Source: Humulus lupulus
Lineage: Eukaryota; Streptophyta; Magnoliopsida; Rosales; Cannabaceae
Assembly: GCF_963169125.1 (NCBI RefSeq)
Contig: NC_084795.1
Span: 134,581,701-134,645,700, forward strand
Direction of reading: 5' to 3'
DNA: 64,000 nt
Shown: in pieces, positions 1 to 12,391 of the stretch
How the letters are laid out: each line of letters starts with the position of its first letter
Position numbering within the stretch: position 1 is the first letter of the stretch
Translations under genes and position numbers: made by a program
The notes under the pieces: model-generated
Seen by the model: the letters and a program-made list of their open reading frames with translations, nothing else
What the model was told of the DNA's origin: nothing
The model's database searches: none

Positions 1-288
1 TTTATAAGTTTAAAAAGATCCTATGCTTTTAATCAGAAAAATCAGACTTATTAGCCTGATCAATCGATAGAAATTTTCTAAGCCTGAAAAATTTCTAGAA
101 CTCTCTTCATCATTCTCTCTTCTCCAAACTCTCTAAATATCATGTGTTGAGAATATCTAGAGAGCCTAAATGATCAAACTAGTGAATCTTATGTGCCCAC
201 ACACGTCCTTGTGTGTTTGAGGAACGACTTGGAAGACTAAGGTGTGAGTCTTAATTGGATAGGAGTATCATTTGATTATACAAAAAGA
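1..288 (+). repeat. CopA 5' LTR, terminal fragment
   Basis: It aligns almost base for base with 6182-6468 of the CopA 3' LTR, including the shared motif catgtgttgaga and the run ending ttatacaaaaaga. The last ~160 bp of the LTR, the PBS and the gag leader are absent. Integrase codons follow directly, so this is a deletion junction rather than a natural LTR end. Confidence 0.88.
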
Positions 289-760
289 ACCTAGAATGCC
301 ACAACAAAACGGTGTTTCAGAAAGAGGAAATTATGATCTTGTTGGACATGGACATGTCTATATTAAGCTACTCATATCTTCCTCTCACAATCTGGGGTTA
401 TGCACTTCAGACGATGACTTACATTTTGAATGCACTCCCATCTAATACAATAAGCAAGACACAACTTGAGTTGTGGAATGGTAACAAACCATTTGGGATT
501 GTCTTGCTCATGTTCTTAGACTTAAGTCAGGGAAACTTGACTCAAGGTCTGAAGTGTGTATTTTCGTTGGCTATGCTCCAGAGACATGAGGTGGTTATTT
601 CTATGGTCAAAAGTATCAAAAGGTATTTGTTTCCACAAATGCAACATTCCTTAAGCATGACTATATGACTAACTATAAACCTTATAGCAAAGTAGTTTTG
701 GAGGAACTTACAGCTGATCAAATTCCATCATCATCATCATTAAATAATAAATGACAAACC
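289..760 (+). pseudogene. CopA integrase, C-terminal remnant
   Basis: Copia integrase remnant beginning at the conserved QQNG motif that contains the catalytic-glutamate end of the core. After a frameshift near 312 the frame continues with residues typical of the integrase C-terminal half (tryptophan-glycine-tyrosine-alanine, then leucine-glutamate-leucine-tryptophan-asparagine-glycine). The first two catalytic aspartates and the zinc-binding N-terminus are gone, so no enzyme could be made. The equivalent region of CopB at 57390-57870 supports the reading. A second frame change near 500-560 follows. Confidence 0.75.
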
Positions 761-884
761 ATAGAGAACATTGTTCCTGAAAGAGAAGCCCTAGTGCAAT
801 GTGGTAGTGAGAGGATTGTTAGACAACCTGTTCGCTATGAACATGAAGCACGCGTATTTTTTTTCTGACATAGACAAGGATGAT

Positions 885-1941
885 CCATTGACCTTTAAGG
901 AGGCAATGGAAGATCCTGAAAAGGAAAAATGGCAAGAATTCATTAACCAAGAAATTGAATCGATGTATTCCAATTTTTAATGGAAAATTATAGACCCGCT
1001 TGAAGATGCTAGACCCATTGGGTGCAAATGGATCTTCAAGAAGAAAAGAGGTGTTGATGGGAAAGTAGAGACTTTCAAGGCAAGACTTGTAGTCAAAGGC
1101 TATACACAGAGAGAGGGTGTCGATTATGAAGAGACATTTTCTCCCATTGCCATGCTAAAATCCATACGCATTCTCTTATCCATAGTTGCCACTTATGACT
1201 ATGAGATATGACAGATGGACGTCAAGACAACTTTTCTTAATGGCTATCTTGATGAGAGTATTTATATGGTACAACCAAAAGGGTTCGTGAAGAAAAGGGA
1301 AGATCATAAGATGTGCAAATTGTTAAAATCCATTTATGGATTAAAACAAGCATCTAGATCTTTAAACATTACCTTTGATGAGACAATTAAAACATATGGT
1401 TTTGAACAGAATGTCGACGAAGTATATGTAGATAAATATTTTTTTTAAAAATAGTGGTTTTCTTAGTTATTTACGTGGATGACATTCTTCTCATTGGCAA
1501 CGAAGTAGAGACATTGTCAAATGTAAAAAATTGGTTAGTTGAAAAGTTTCAAATGAAAGATTTGGGCGAAGCGAGCTATATTCTAGGAATCCAAATCCTC
1601 AGGGATATGAAGAACAAGCTCTTGGAACTTTCTCAAGCAAACTATATAGATAAAGTGCTAGAAAGGTTCTCAATGGAGAATTACAAGAAAAGTCAGTTGT
1701 CGACTAGACATGAAATTACTCTTTCTAAGGAGCAATGTCCAAAGACACCTCAGGAAGAAGAGGACATAAGAAAGTATCCCTACGCTTCAGCAGTTAGGAG
1801 TCTTATGTATGTTTTGTTGTGTACTAGGGCGGACATATGCTATGCCGTGGAAATCATAAGTCGTTATCAATCAAATCTCATTTTAGAGCACTGGATTACA
1901 GTAAAGCACATACTCAAGTATCTTCGGAGAACAAGAGATTA
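885..1941 (+). pseudogene. CopA reverse transcriptase, 5' part
   Basis: Copia RT: the motif MDVKTTFLNG (from 1215), the palm motif SIYGLKQAS, and the catalytic YVDD at 1472-1483 followed by ILLIGN are all readable. Upstream of 1215 the frame carries stops (for example TGA at 1209) and indels, with another break near 1446. The reading frame reaches HILKYL-like residues just before 1941, where the solo LTR interrupts it; the sequence resumes at 4378. Compared with CopB RT (58060-59600) the order of motifs is identical. Confidence 0.88.
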
Positions 1942-4372
1942 TGTAATGCCCTGGATAGCCAAGATCATTACACTATGTGTTTTAAATAGTGTTAGACTCT
2001 TTAAATGAGTCGCTTGGCCATAAACGTGTAACTAAACATGATTAACGATTTAGAGTTTAAATTTTTGGTCAAAAGGATAACCATTTCATTAAAATGTTTA
2101 CGTTCATACATGAGATCCCAAAATAACGTTTAAAAGGCTAATTACAATTCAAAAGTTACAACCAACTTACCTAAGTGGAAAAATAGGGTTTGACCCTAGT
2201 TCCTTTAAGAAACCCCGGCTGTGGTGGTTGAGCAGTCGTATATGTACACATCTCCATCGAAGCTCTCCAACTCATGGTCGGTCCATCTTCCCTTTCCCCT
2301 TATTTGCACCACATATCACCCGTACACCAATGCTCGGAAAGAAAACTTAAACATGCTCATAAGCAGATAATAAAATATTACAGAATCACAATAAGCATGT
2401 CTAGTAGTAATAATACTACTCATGCGTGCATTCTATTTAGATAAGTGACTACAATGCTACACTGGGGCCCATTGCCCTAAATACGTGACCATAGAGTCAC
2501 CCCGGGGCCGGTGCCCTAAATAAATTATTAATAAGTCATACCAGGGCCCGTTGCCCTAGGATATAGGACTATAGAGTCACCCCGGGGCCCACTGCCCTTT
2601 CCTCTGTATAACCAGCCTTGGAGCTGGCACAACGTTCTTGGCGCTTTAATTTTCCAACGACCATAGAGTCGGGTAAGCTTATATCACACTCCTGATTAGC
2701 CCTAACCATATCGACGAGAGCTCAACATGCTATTTCCTACCTTGACTTACAAGTCAATGCTTTCGACCAGCGCTCAACGCTCTATTGCTGTCCTTGACTT
2801 AGAAGTCAATGCTTTTCAATCAGATAATGCAAACAAGCATATATCATTTAACAATTAGCCAGATATAGATTATTCAAGCATGCTCAATCAAAAAATCACA
2901 GGCATAATCATAATCATGCTCATTCACAAGGGCCCAAGCCCTAATCATATTTATATCTAACAACTGGGTCAAGCCCTAATCACATATATCACGTATTGGG
3001 TGCATTTTTCTTACCTCTGTCCAAGCACAAGTTAATTACCATGACCCCCGAGCACGATCCCGTCTTGAGCCCTAGCGGTACCCTAGTCACAACCATAATA
3101 AATGATATCCATCAATATCGAGTAAATAAAGACTTCTGAACCGAGTCCTAGTCTCCGGGACCTCGAATTCTACTAAACGGGGTAGTAAAATCCTTCTTGT
3201 GCCCTTAGGTTCGAGTTACTGCTTCCCGATTTGAGTCACGACACCCGTCACAAGCACCACGACTCTCCTTAAGTCAGATAGCCTAGCCCTCAATTTTCCT
3301 GGACACGGGCCGCTGCGCTGCCCACCAAGCGTCACAGCGCAAAGGGCGTTCAGGGAACTGCCCTGGCCTCTGAGTTCATAAGGGTCGTGGAGCGTCCCTA
3401 CGAACCCAGTTTTTAAACACTTTCTCCGAGCCAATTCCCTCAAAATTCACCCCAACGCAGAACCAAACCCATAATTGAGTCCCAAAACCTCAACACTACA
3501 CTCAGAGCAGCACATATACCCAAGAACTTAACCAAAAACCTCATCACAAATCAAACTTAAATCCTTGACTAGAATTTAATCAAAACAAGGTTTAAAGCTT
3601 ACCTCAGTTGTGAATTACAACCTTTCAGCTCACCTAATCCAATCCTAGCCTCAAGCCTTCAATTCAATACTAATTTTTCCAAGAATTCAATTCTTTGAAC
3701 AAAGCAAGTGGGAGAGAAAGAGAGAGAGAATGTGGGGGGGGGGGGGGGGGGAGAGAGTTATGTTTTGGGTTTCCTTAGGTTCTGAGGGGTTCTAAGTGAC
3801 TAAGTCACTCCAAGCTTAGAAAAAGACCAAACTACCCCTTGCTCAATCCTTATTCATTTGATGCCCCTAAGGGAAATATCATCATTGCCACACTTCCCGC
3901 TAATCTCAATTAACGCCTCATAATTCCCGTTACTTTTAATATCCCCATTAATCACCAAATAATTTCCCATTACCTATGAAATCCTGGTATTGTACTAAAT
4001 TACCAAAATACCCCTAGGCCCACCCCGAGCCGGGTATTTAACCTCGTTATGACTGAACTGCTAACTTCCTCCCTAGGATCGTCTCGTGCTAAATAACCCA
4101 AATATATCCACATAATAATGTGGTCTCAATCAAAACACACACATATATATAAAAATATGCTCTCAACGGGACAAAATTTCCCTTCTAATAAGAAACGGGC
4201 CCACATGCATGCTTAATACACCTAAACATGCCAATACAGTCATATTATAATACAACTCACATAATTCATATCATCATGCAAATAATCACGTAATACATAA
4301 TTAAATCAATTATTGCCATCCTGGCCCCCTAATCAAGGCACTAAGCCTTATTAGGGAAGTTGAGATGTTATA
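1942..4372 (-). mobile_element. Solo LTR 1, Tekay-like chromovirus type, inserted in CopA RT
   Basis: This 2431 bp non-coding block interrupts CopA exactly between two RT codons that are contiguous in CopB. It starts tgtaatgccc and ends gatgttata; on the minus strand that is an LTR beginning near TGTAACATC, the TGTAACGACC type common in plant chromoviruses, with the initial G mutated. It is flanked by gatta (1937-1941) and ggtta (4373-4377), a 5 bp duplication with one transition. It is related along its length to the solo LTR at 12392-14769 (shared blocks near both ends and in the middle). No internal domain is present, so it is a solo LTR. A G run of 18 lies at 3734-3751. Confidence 0.85.
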
Positions 4373-4377
4373 GGTTA

Positions 4378-4887
4378 TATGCTTGTTTATTTAGGGGTGA
4401 GTTAAACCCTACTGGATACACTGGTTCTGATTTTCAATCAGACCATTGTAAATCGACGCCTGGGTCAATTTTCACTCTTGGTGGAGGAGTTGTAGTCTAG
4501 AGAAGTATCAAACAATCAAGTATTGCATATTCAACCATGGAAGCCAAGTATATAGCAGCTTATGAGGTAGCTAAGGAATCGATTTGGCTTAGGAAGTTCT
4601 ACACTTATCTGGAAGTGATTCCAGATATGGAGAAGCCACTAATCCTGTACTGTGACAACAGTGGAGCGGTAGCTATGCCAAAGGAACCTAGAAGTCGCAA
4701 GAGAGGAAAACGTATTAAAAGAAAATACCATCTGGTAAGAGAGGTCGTGTATAGAGGTGATGTGACAGTTATGAAGATACCGTCAGAACAAAACCTGGTA
4801 GACCTATTTACCAAGACACTTCTTGCAAAGTCTTTTATGGATTATGTACATCATATGGGATTGAGAGAGATGCCTCACTTGCTTTAA
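4378..4887 (+). pseudogene. CopA RNase H, C-terminal end of pol
   Basis: Continuation of the CopA pol after the solo LTR. An open stretch from 4537 to the stop at 4885-4887 encodes a copia RNase H: the glutamate of MEAKYIAA, the aspartate of YCDNSGA and the C-terminal aspartate in LVDLFTK are visible, with a histidine of KYHLVRE between. Upstream, 4378-4536 keeps the HxxGS-type lead-in but contains frameshifts and a stop (tag near 4498). The protein ends 15 bp before the 3' LTR, as in CopB. Confidence 0.85.
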
Positions 4888-4902
4888 GGGCAAGTGGGAG
4901 TT
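4886..4902 (+). promoter_or_regulatory. CopA polypurine tract
   Basis: The purine-rich run aagggcaagtgggagtt lies between the pol stop codon and the TG of the 3' LTR. It is the expected primer site for plus-strand DNA synthesis. CopB has the matching tract gcaagtgagagtt at 60068-60080. Confidence 0.8.
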
Positions 4903-6629
4903 TGTTAGGGTTGGTGTCCTAAAAACATGTGAAAAGTCATTTTTATTGAGTTAAATAAAAGTACAATTTTATTATATCTTATTATTGAAAGTATTATTTG
5001 AATAATTTATATATAAATATAAAAAATTACATATTCATTTATGGGAATATGATCTTGTATGCGTATGAGAGAATTAAAATCACATATAATGAATAAAATA
5101 GTCAACAACATATTAAAGTACAAAATCTTTAATGAATGGTTACTAGTACGGTTTACTAATCATATGAGATGCAAGTAATCAAGATTCGGTTACTGATGTG
5201 GATAGACATCTTGGAATAGGTACTTTATATAATTGCGATTATATATGACGATGTGATGTGAATTAATTTCTGTATGAACTTACCGTTTGCCATAAAGATT
5301 CAATTCATATCTTAAAAGATGATCATTTGTAGATCAGTCTAAATCCTGAACTTTCATGAATATTTATTCATGTTTATTGGATCTTTTGTTATGAATGGAT
5401 GGGAAAATTATTTTACAATAATGGAATCCACGATTTCCTAACAGATCGAATAGTTGTTCCCTTAAGGGTAAATTCTGGGACTGAATAATTACTGAGCTCA
5501 AATCTACACTATAATTATAGATTAATTATTCACTAGTTAATCAATGCTACTTAAGGAACAAGAGGTAATTAGAAAGGTAAAATAGTAATTCTTGACCAAC
5601 TCTAATTAGTGAACATGAGATTTATTCAAGCTTAGTATTATAGGTCCATGGTCCCCAGGTCGCCTCTATCCTACACTATCAAGGGTAAAGATGTCGCAGG
5701 CAAGATTAATGGATAAAAGGACTAAATTACAAATGAATTAATTTTCCAGGGCTAAGTGATAACTATGTGCAATTAATTAATTATTTGACTAATTAGTTTT
5801 TATTTGAAAAATCTTTATATTAGTTGAAACTAATATTAATCAGTGTTTGGATTAATCTTAAAGAGAGTTAAATATTATCTTAGTATAAGATAAATATTCA
5901 AAGTGATAAATTAAGATAAGGTTAATTTTGAATTAACTAATATTTATTTTTGGAATAAATATATTGTCTTAAATTTAAATAAAAATACCAATGAGAAAAA
6001 TAAGAGACACACATAAGTGGCGCAACTTACAGTGCCACGTGTCCCTGGATTCAAACATTATTTGTTTATGTAATTATTTAATTATTGTTTTAATTTGATG
6101 AAAATAAATAATTAAAATAAAATTATAACATATCATTTATGAATTAGTTAAATTGAAAGAAAATAAAAATATTTTATTATCTTTATAAGTTTAAAAAGAT
6201 ACGATCTTTTTAATCTAAAAAATCAGACTTATTAGTCAGATCGATTGATAGAAATTTTCTAAGTTTGAAAATTTTGTAGAACTCTTTTTAGCATTCTCTT
6301 TCTTCAAACTCTCTAAATCTCATGTGTTGAGAACATCTAGATAGCCTAAATAATCAAACTAGTGAATCTTACGTGCCCCCACACGTCCTTGTGTGTTTGA
6401 GGAACAACTTGGAAGACTAAGGTGTGAGTCTTCGTTGGATAGGATGATCATTTCATTATACAAAAAGATTCAAGGACTCTTGATAGACTAAAAGAGGTAA
6501 CCTTCTTCTCTTTTTTTGTATAGATTTAATGTATAAATATATGTATTGATCCTAGCTTGGTATTAATAATTTTTAAAACCACCACCCCCTTCCGCTGCGT
6601 CCCTGATTTTATTCAAATTAATACCAACA
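4903..6629 (+). repeat. CopA 3' LTR
   Basis: A 1727 bp LTR beginning TGTTAGGG right after the polypurine tract and ending near ATACCAACA, which gives TGTTRG/CCAACA-like inverted ends. Its 3' part (6182-6468) is duplicated at 1-288. It is AT-rich and non-coding. The right boundary is inferred from the terminal inverted dinucleotides; taagt at 6630-6634 would be the right target-site copy. Confidence 0.8.
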
Positions 6630-6737
6630 TAAGTTTGGTTAGAAGGGTCTGAAGCAACCTATCTTGTGCAACTATCAGTATTTTAAGCCATGAACGGTGA
6701 CGATCTTGCTGCACTATGCAACGCCTTGGATATCAAT
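6630..6737. other. Unassigned flank between CopA and a solo LTR
   Basis: This 108 bp stretch does not match the neighbouring elements by eye. Together with 8228-8255 it forms one continuous sequence if the solo LTR between them is removed. It contains an ATG at 6690 followed by open codons that, across the join, run into a short acidic stretch. It may be a piece of a host exon or of another element; there is too little to decide. Confidence 0.3.
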
Positions 6738-8227
6738 TGTTGTGATAAATTTAATATTTGATTTTAAATACGCAAGTGCACGTAATCACACAAGTAATAT
6801 AATGATAAGTAAATCGTCTCCACAGGGATTGCAAAATAGAAAAATAAGCAAAACAATTACTAAACAACTTATAAGTACTAAAAATCAAATGGGTTGTTTT
6901 TAGGCTAAGAAAAATATTAAAAAGATGGAAATACTGAAATTAAAAACTGAACTGAACAAGAAATTTGAGAGAAATATATGAATTGAAAAATGGACTTGAA
7001 TTATTGAATTCTCCTATATTAATCATCCTGAACAAATTGCGGACAGATTGCGGCAGCAATATTCTAGCAAAACTCCCAGGTTAACAAGAATTCATTTAAA
7101 CACTCATAAAACTTTCCCAAATTTTATGACATTAACTCTTCTACCTAATTAAACATATTCCTATGTAAAATCATATTTAAGAATGCAATTCAAAGTTTAA
7201 TTTTAATTCTCAAAAGTTACACAAGGTAAATAACATATCCCTATATTACTTACTAACATAACCTAACATAAATTATGACTTGTGTCATCCATGTTCTTCC
7301 CATTACATTTAATATTTTCAGCATTAAACATAATTAAATAACTTGCTATTGCTTGCCAAACAACAACAATAAATTAATATAAGCACACTTGAATGAACAA
7401 GGGAGATTTTACTAAAATAAAGTGCAAGAAATTGATAGACTATAACATAGGGTTCATCAACAATTCAAGCCACCTAAAAATTAGTTCATGACTGAGTTCA
7501 TAAACATTAATCCACAATCAAAACAGCCCATAATATTCAGATTTAGAAATCAATTCAGAAAATATAAAAATAAAGTTTATGAATAAAAAGAAAGAACAAA
7601 TTCAAAATAATGCTTGAGCTTTCTTTGTTTGTCCTCCTTCTTCCTTGTTGATTTATGAGTTTCTCTCTTTTCTTTTGCTGGTTTTTCTTTCTAAAAATGG
7701 CTGATGATTTCCTATTTCGGCTGATGCCTCCTTAAGTCCAATTTAGGTTTCCTCCTTTAGCCCCCCAAAAGTCCAATACTGCCCTTCCTCCTTTAAAAAC
7801 GCGAGTTCCTCTTTTTTCTTTTGTCCTTTTCTCCCATATGTTTACTGATTCTTTCTGCCCTTGCTACCTCAGCCAATATTCCAGCTCACCCATTGACTTG
7901 CCACGTGTTCCATGTGCCCAAAAACTACTTGATCAAAATGCTTCAGCGAAATCTATTTTGCTGCAGCAAACCTGATAATTCAGCCATCAAAATTTCAGTT
8001 AAAATAGTTTCACATGCTAATTCATTCCTTGTGCAAATATTTATCCATGAAACTACTGCCTTTAACCCATTAGCTATTAAAAACTACAAAAATAATTAAA
8101 CTTAATTAAGATCATAAAAACACCAAAGTTAACTACGAAAGCTAAAAATAAACTAACATCACCCACGATTTTTCCACAATTATAAGTTCAAAAGCACATG
8201 AAATAACTCTTTATTCAAGAGTTATCA
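6738..8227 (-). mobile_element. Athila-like solo LTR
   Basis: A 1490 bp non-coding block starting tgttgtgataaa and ending caagagttatca. On the minus strand it begins TGATAACTCT, the same start as the AthB LTRs. Near the other end it has the family signature of the cgcaagtgcacg type followed by a tcgtctccacaggga-like motif. The flanks are tcaat (6733-6737) and ttaat (8228-8232), a 5 bp duplication with one transition. No internal domain is attached. The partial LTR at 62751-64000 has the same layout. Confidence 0.75.
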
Positions 8228-8255
8228 TTAATGAAGATGATGATGATGATGTTAT

Positions 8256-8858
8256 TGTTGGTTTTTGATCATGTGATAGACAAAGCAGTGGAAGCATGGG
8301 CTAATATTTCAATGCAATAATAACAATTATTAAAGCATAAGAATGAATTACTCTAGGAACCATAACTAGAATAAGATATTTCTCATGCACATGAATCTGA
8401 ATAAAATAGAATCTTACAAATACCTTTTTTGGATGTAGAACACGTGCAGATCAAATAGTGTCTTAGCCTCCAAAGCCACCATCTTCCATACTATGGCTCT
8501 CACAAAGAGAAGGAGATAGGTGGATGTCTACACTATTTGGTAGGATACACAAGAACACACTTTTGAATCTCAACACATGAGAGAGTGTTATTCTCACAAT
8601 TCAGAGAGAACAAAGTTCTCTATTTTTCCCTCTTGGAAAATAAAGTTAATTGCATTTGATCTTTTTTTTTCTCATGATGTCATGTTCTATTAATATAACA
8701 ATCAAAAGAAGATCTAGCCCTAATCACATTGGGCCTATACGTGGGCCACAATCCATTTGGACTGTGATTGGTGCCAACTGCAGGGTTGTGGACCTTGTGG
8801 TATTTTATCTCTATAAAATGTTATTTGTTGGACCTTTATCATATTATTTTATGTAGTC
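8256..8858 (-). repeat. CopC LTR fragment (minus-strand copia)
   Basis: On the minus strand this ends AAAAACCAACA and carries the catgtgttgaga motif shared with the CopA and CopB LTRs, so it reads as the distal part of a copia 3' LTR. Its start is missing: integrase codons run directly into it near 8858. RT, RNase H and the first bases of the LTR were therefore deleted. A candidate left target site is gttat (8251-8255); the partner copy was not found. Confidence 0.6.
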
Positions 8859-10096
8859 ATATTCCTCCATTATGCAACACCTTTTTGTTGCAAAGTACCT
8901 GGTGTAGTGAGTTGTGAAGCAATTCCATGCTCTATCAAGAAATCTTCGAATTCATTGTCAAGGTATTCCCCGCCTCGATCTGATCATAGCATTTTAAGGG
9001 TTTTTCCTATCTGATTTTCAATTTCCGCTCAGGATTCTTTGAAATTTTCAAAGGTTTCTGATTTCCTTTGCATCACGTATACATAACTGTATCTTGAGTT
9101 ATCAATGAAGGTGGCATAATACTCGTAACCACCTCAAGCTTGTACATTCATTAGACCACAAACTTCAGTGTGAAATAACTCGAGAGGTTCTTTGGCTCTA
9201 ACACTTTTAGAGGAGAAAGGTCTTTTGGTCATTTTTCCTTCTAAATAAGATTCGCAAACTGATAGAGTTCTGACCCTTAACTCACTTAGAGGCTCGTCCT
9301 TAACTATTCTTTGAATGCTATCTAAGTTAATATGACCTAGTCTTAAGTGCCAAAGAAATGTATCGTCTTGAGGTACTTTTTGTTGTTTTGACTTTGGTTG
9401 TTCAGATTTGAACATTTTAGCATTGAGTAGTGAAGACATTTAAGATCTTATCATACATAGACATTTTTCTAGATTTCTGTTACAAACATGTGAATCGTTT
9501 CTTGAAATAGTAACATAATTATTATTAAAAGAAATAGAATAGTATTGTTCTAACATTTTTAAACAGAAATTAAATTCCTTTTAAAATCAGAAATAAAATA
9601 GATGTTTTTTTAGAAATAATAATTTATTTTCAGTAAAATAAATTTTCACTTATCCCACTACTCTGGTTTAAACAAAAGCCCATGTCCCCACTCTCAGTGT
9701 GAACTCCCCTTCTTGGAGATCTGTCCAAGAGATAAACATTTTTAAATTAGAACAAACATGATTAGTGACTCCTGAATCAACTATCCAGGTATAACAAGTA
9801 TTTTCCACTAAACAAGCCTTATTTTCTAGAAAATCATATTTACTTTCCTTTCAGTTCTTTAACTCCTCGAGATTCCTTTTATAGCTCCTCTTACAATACC
9901 CATCTGTATGATAGTGAGAAAAAATCCCATTGTAGTTGGAGTGAGCAACTTCTTTGCCCTTGCCTTTGTTAATGCGAGGCTTATGAGTTGTGTGCTTAAT
10001 CATTAGTTAAAAAATCTTGTTATTTTTCAACATTTTAATATTACTAGTAACTTTGTCATTAGAAGGAATTGTTGTATGAGAGTTTCCTCCAGTCAT
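8859..10096 (-). pseudogene. CopC truncated gag-protease-integrase
   Basis: Minus-strand copia remnant. Gag starts at the ATG 10096-10094, keeps only its N-terminus and a degenerate zinc-knuckle region, then gives the protease motif DSG (9770-9778) within WIVDSGVTNHVC. An open segment 9439-9134 encodes the GAG-pre-integrase domain (WHLRLGHI, then CESYLEGK). In this domain the second cysteine of the CxxC pair is tyrosine. Integrase continues to about 8859, with SDRGGEY intact but the first catalytic aspartate changed to glutamate (HTEVCG). Several stops interrupt it. The closest relative in the window is CopB. Confidence 0.82.
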
Positions 10097-12391
10097 TGTA
10101 TTACTGTAATTAAACAAAAGAAAAATAAAAAATACAACCACACACTCATACACCATAAATCATAGTATTTGTACAATAAAATAAAAATAAACATGATGCA
10201 TGCTTACAAAAACCTGTTCATAAAAGTACAACGATGAGATAACCAACACAAGTAAGTGTCGTTGATAGGATATGTCAAATACTTGCTAGTTAAAACGAGA
10301 TGCTCTCAATTGTTATTATATCAAAATATTTGATATCTCTATAATAAAAAAATACTGTTATTTTGGTCAAAAATATATCTAGCTAGGGTAGATATATTTT
10401 TCGTGAGTGTAACCTACTATGAATGTCATCAATAGGATAGGTCAAACATGGAATACATCTTAAGACCCTATCTCAAAGAGGTCTACATGTTAAATTCCTA
10501 GCCAAAACCCCTTCCGATAGGGAGGACGAAAGCAAAGCAGTCTCGAGGCCTTGACTAGAACCAACATTTTTCAACCAATAGTGGAGACCGTAAGTTATAG
10601 TGCCTTATAACATTCTCCCACTCACTATTTTACAAATAAAAGGTTTTCTATTAAAATATCTCATAATTTAATTACTAAGTGATTATTACCAAAATTTAAC
10701 TATTAAATCTAAATCACTTATGCAATCCAAATTTTAACACTTAAAATTCTAAGATTACAAAATTTAGAATTGTTGACTGCTTTGTTCGCTATCAACTTAA
10801 TCCGAGTGTTTAAGAAAATAATAGAAAAGAACACAAGAATTTTACATGGTTCAGACTATAAAAGAACCCTACTCCACGAGTCTCTGATATTTAATGAGCT
10901 TGAAGCTTGTTAGCAAACTTCAATGGTGCTTTTCAGACATCGTATATATTGTTATGAGTTACAGAGTTTCTCTCTCTAAAATTGGGATCCTTTACAAGGA
11001 GATACCCCAGCCCTATTTATGGAGGTTGGGGTCATTAATGTTAATCATCTATAATTAATACACACTCCCACATTATGGGGTATTAATGCTGAACTAATAC
11101 ATAAAGGGTTGAACTAAATAGAGACTACGACCCAGGTAGATTGAACGGGGCCCATTGTAGAAAGTTGTGTACCAAATTATGGGGAACATGACTCTGACTG
11201 TCAGCATGTGGCACACCGTCGCCCGTGTCAGGTGGCGTTGTGGGAAATGTTGATTTTCGAGGGTACAAACTCGACACCATTAATTGAGGCTTAGCAAAAG
11301 CTGTCAGATAATCTTCTGGAGGCCCATACCTGCAGTGACTGACAATACTTTTGGTTCGAGGACTAGAATCCTAGACTTGGGGGATGGGCAAGTGAAGAGA
11401 GCTCCTCGGGACGTGGCCTCACCTGGTGGCATCCTCGCCTCGAGGTGTGGCCTCACCTAGAGACATCGACGCCTTGGCCGGTTTGGGTATCCTGAAGGAG
11501 TTCACACTCCAAGCACCTCATGACTTATCTTGTCATTAATTGCTCCTAATTGTCATGTGTCTCGTGGTGAAAATACAGACAACAAGAATAATTACTAACA
11601 ATTACTAATTAATTATAAATGATGTTTTTCTTAGGTTTTAAACTCATTAATAACCTTAAAACATACTAAGGTAATCTAGACATGCTATTAATGTGATATT
11701 ACCCAATTTAACTACTTAAATTTAATTCACATTATTTGTGCCCACTTATGGAAGAAAAAGAACTATACTACTTTTCTATCCTAGAAGACATGTTAATAAA
11801 AATTAACATTTGTACATAACATGCAATTTTAATGACGCAATGAGTGGGCGTTCCTATTCTATATGACATGTGAGATGATCATATCAATATGTTACCAATC
11901 ATACAATATAATTAAACATTAGGGTATTGACTGGGTTCTCTTTGTTAAATGAAATTACAAAAATACACTAAGGCATTCCTTGGGCTTTAAAACTTCTTGT
12001 AATCTCCATGGGCTTCGTCCTTTGTTGTGGGTCTTGGGAATTGCACACTCAAACCCTAACCATAGGTTCCAAATAAGATGACCTAATTTCCAAATAATAA
12101 CTATTCTTATTAAAATAATAATTTCATAAATTATTAATTAATAACTAATGAAATGTGGTTACCATTTTTTAAATAATAATTTAATTGATTATTACTTAAT
12201 AATTAATAGTATCCTAAAATATTTTCAAATTTTGGGGAAAAATAATTCATAATTTTTTTTTTATAATAAATAGTTTCTTAAACTACTATTATAATTATTG
12301 GGATTATAATTACTCAAATTATATTTAATTAATAATCAATTAGTTTTTATAAATGATAACTTTATTTTAACGTCATTTTAGAATGTGTTTT
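10097..12391 (-). other. CopC non-coding leader, split by a solo LTR
   Basis: AT-rich non-coding sequence upstream of CopC gag. It shares layout and short blocks with the CopB leader (53627-55790), notably a cctcgag...tcgtcc...cggaagg block (10510-10570 on the other strand here, 55310-55350 in CopB). This supports assigning it as the long leader of CopC rather than unrelated DNA. The solo LTR at 10771-11584 sits inside it. No PBS or 5' LTR of CopC was found to the right, so the 5' end appears lost. Confidence 0.5.
10771..11584 (-). mobile_element. Solo LTR, 814 bp, TSD agaat
   Basis: Begins TGTTGACTGC, ends CAGACAACA, and is flanked by perfect agaat copies (10766-10770 and 11585-11589). Inverted TGTTG/CAACA ends plus the 5 bp duplication define a complete LTR without internal sequence. 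A TATA-like ccataaataggg on the minus strand (near 11023) suggests minus orientation. The family is not recognised. Confidence 0.85.

Larger units (their letters stand above)
1..6629 (+). mobile_element. CopA: decayed Ty1/copia retrotransposon, 5' end outside window
   Basis: The order is LTR remnant, integrase C-terminal part, reverse transcriptase, RNase H, polypurine tract and 3' LTR, all on the + strand, which is the copia order (integrase before RT). Bases 1-288 match 6182-6468 inside the 3' LTR, so they are the tail of the 5' LTR. Primer binding site, gag, protease and the integrase catalytic core are missing: the LTR tail runs straight into integrase. A solo LTR (1942-4372) splits the RT/RNase H region. 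All coding segments contain stops or frameshifts. The target duplication cannot be tested because the left end lies outside the window. Confidence 0.9.

Noticed and set aside
3216..3443. Minus-strand ORF of 75 codons in solo LTR 1
   Set aside because: Composition-driven ORF in a non-coding LTR, not conserved in the related copy.
8856..8879. tgcaaca as the outer end of a complete copia LTR at 8256-8879
   Set aside because: The bases at 8859-8879 read as continuing integrase codons on the minus strand, so the LTR is truncated near 8858 and the TG/CA match is chance.
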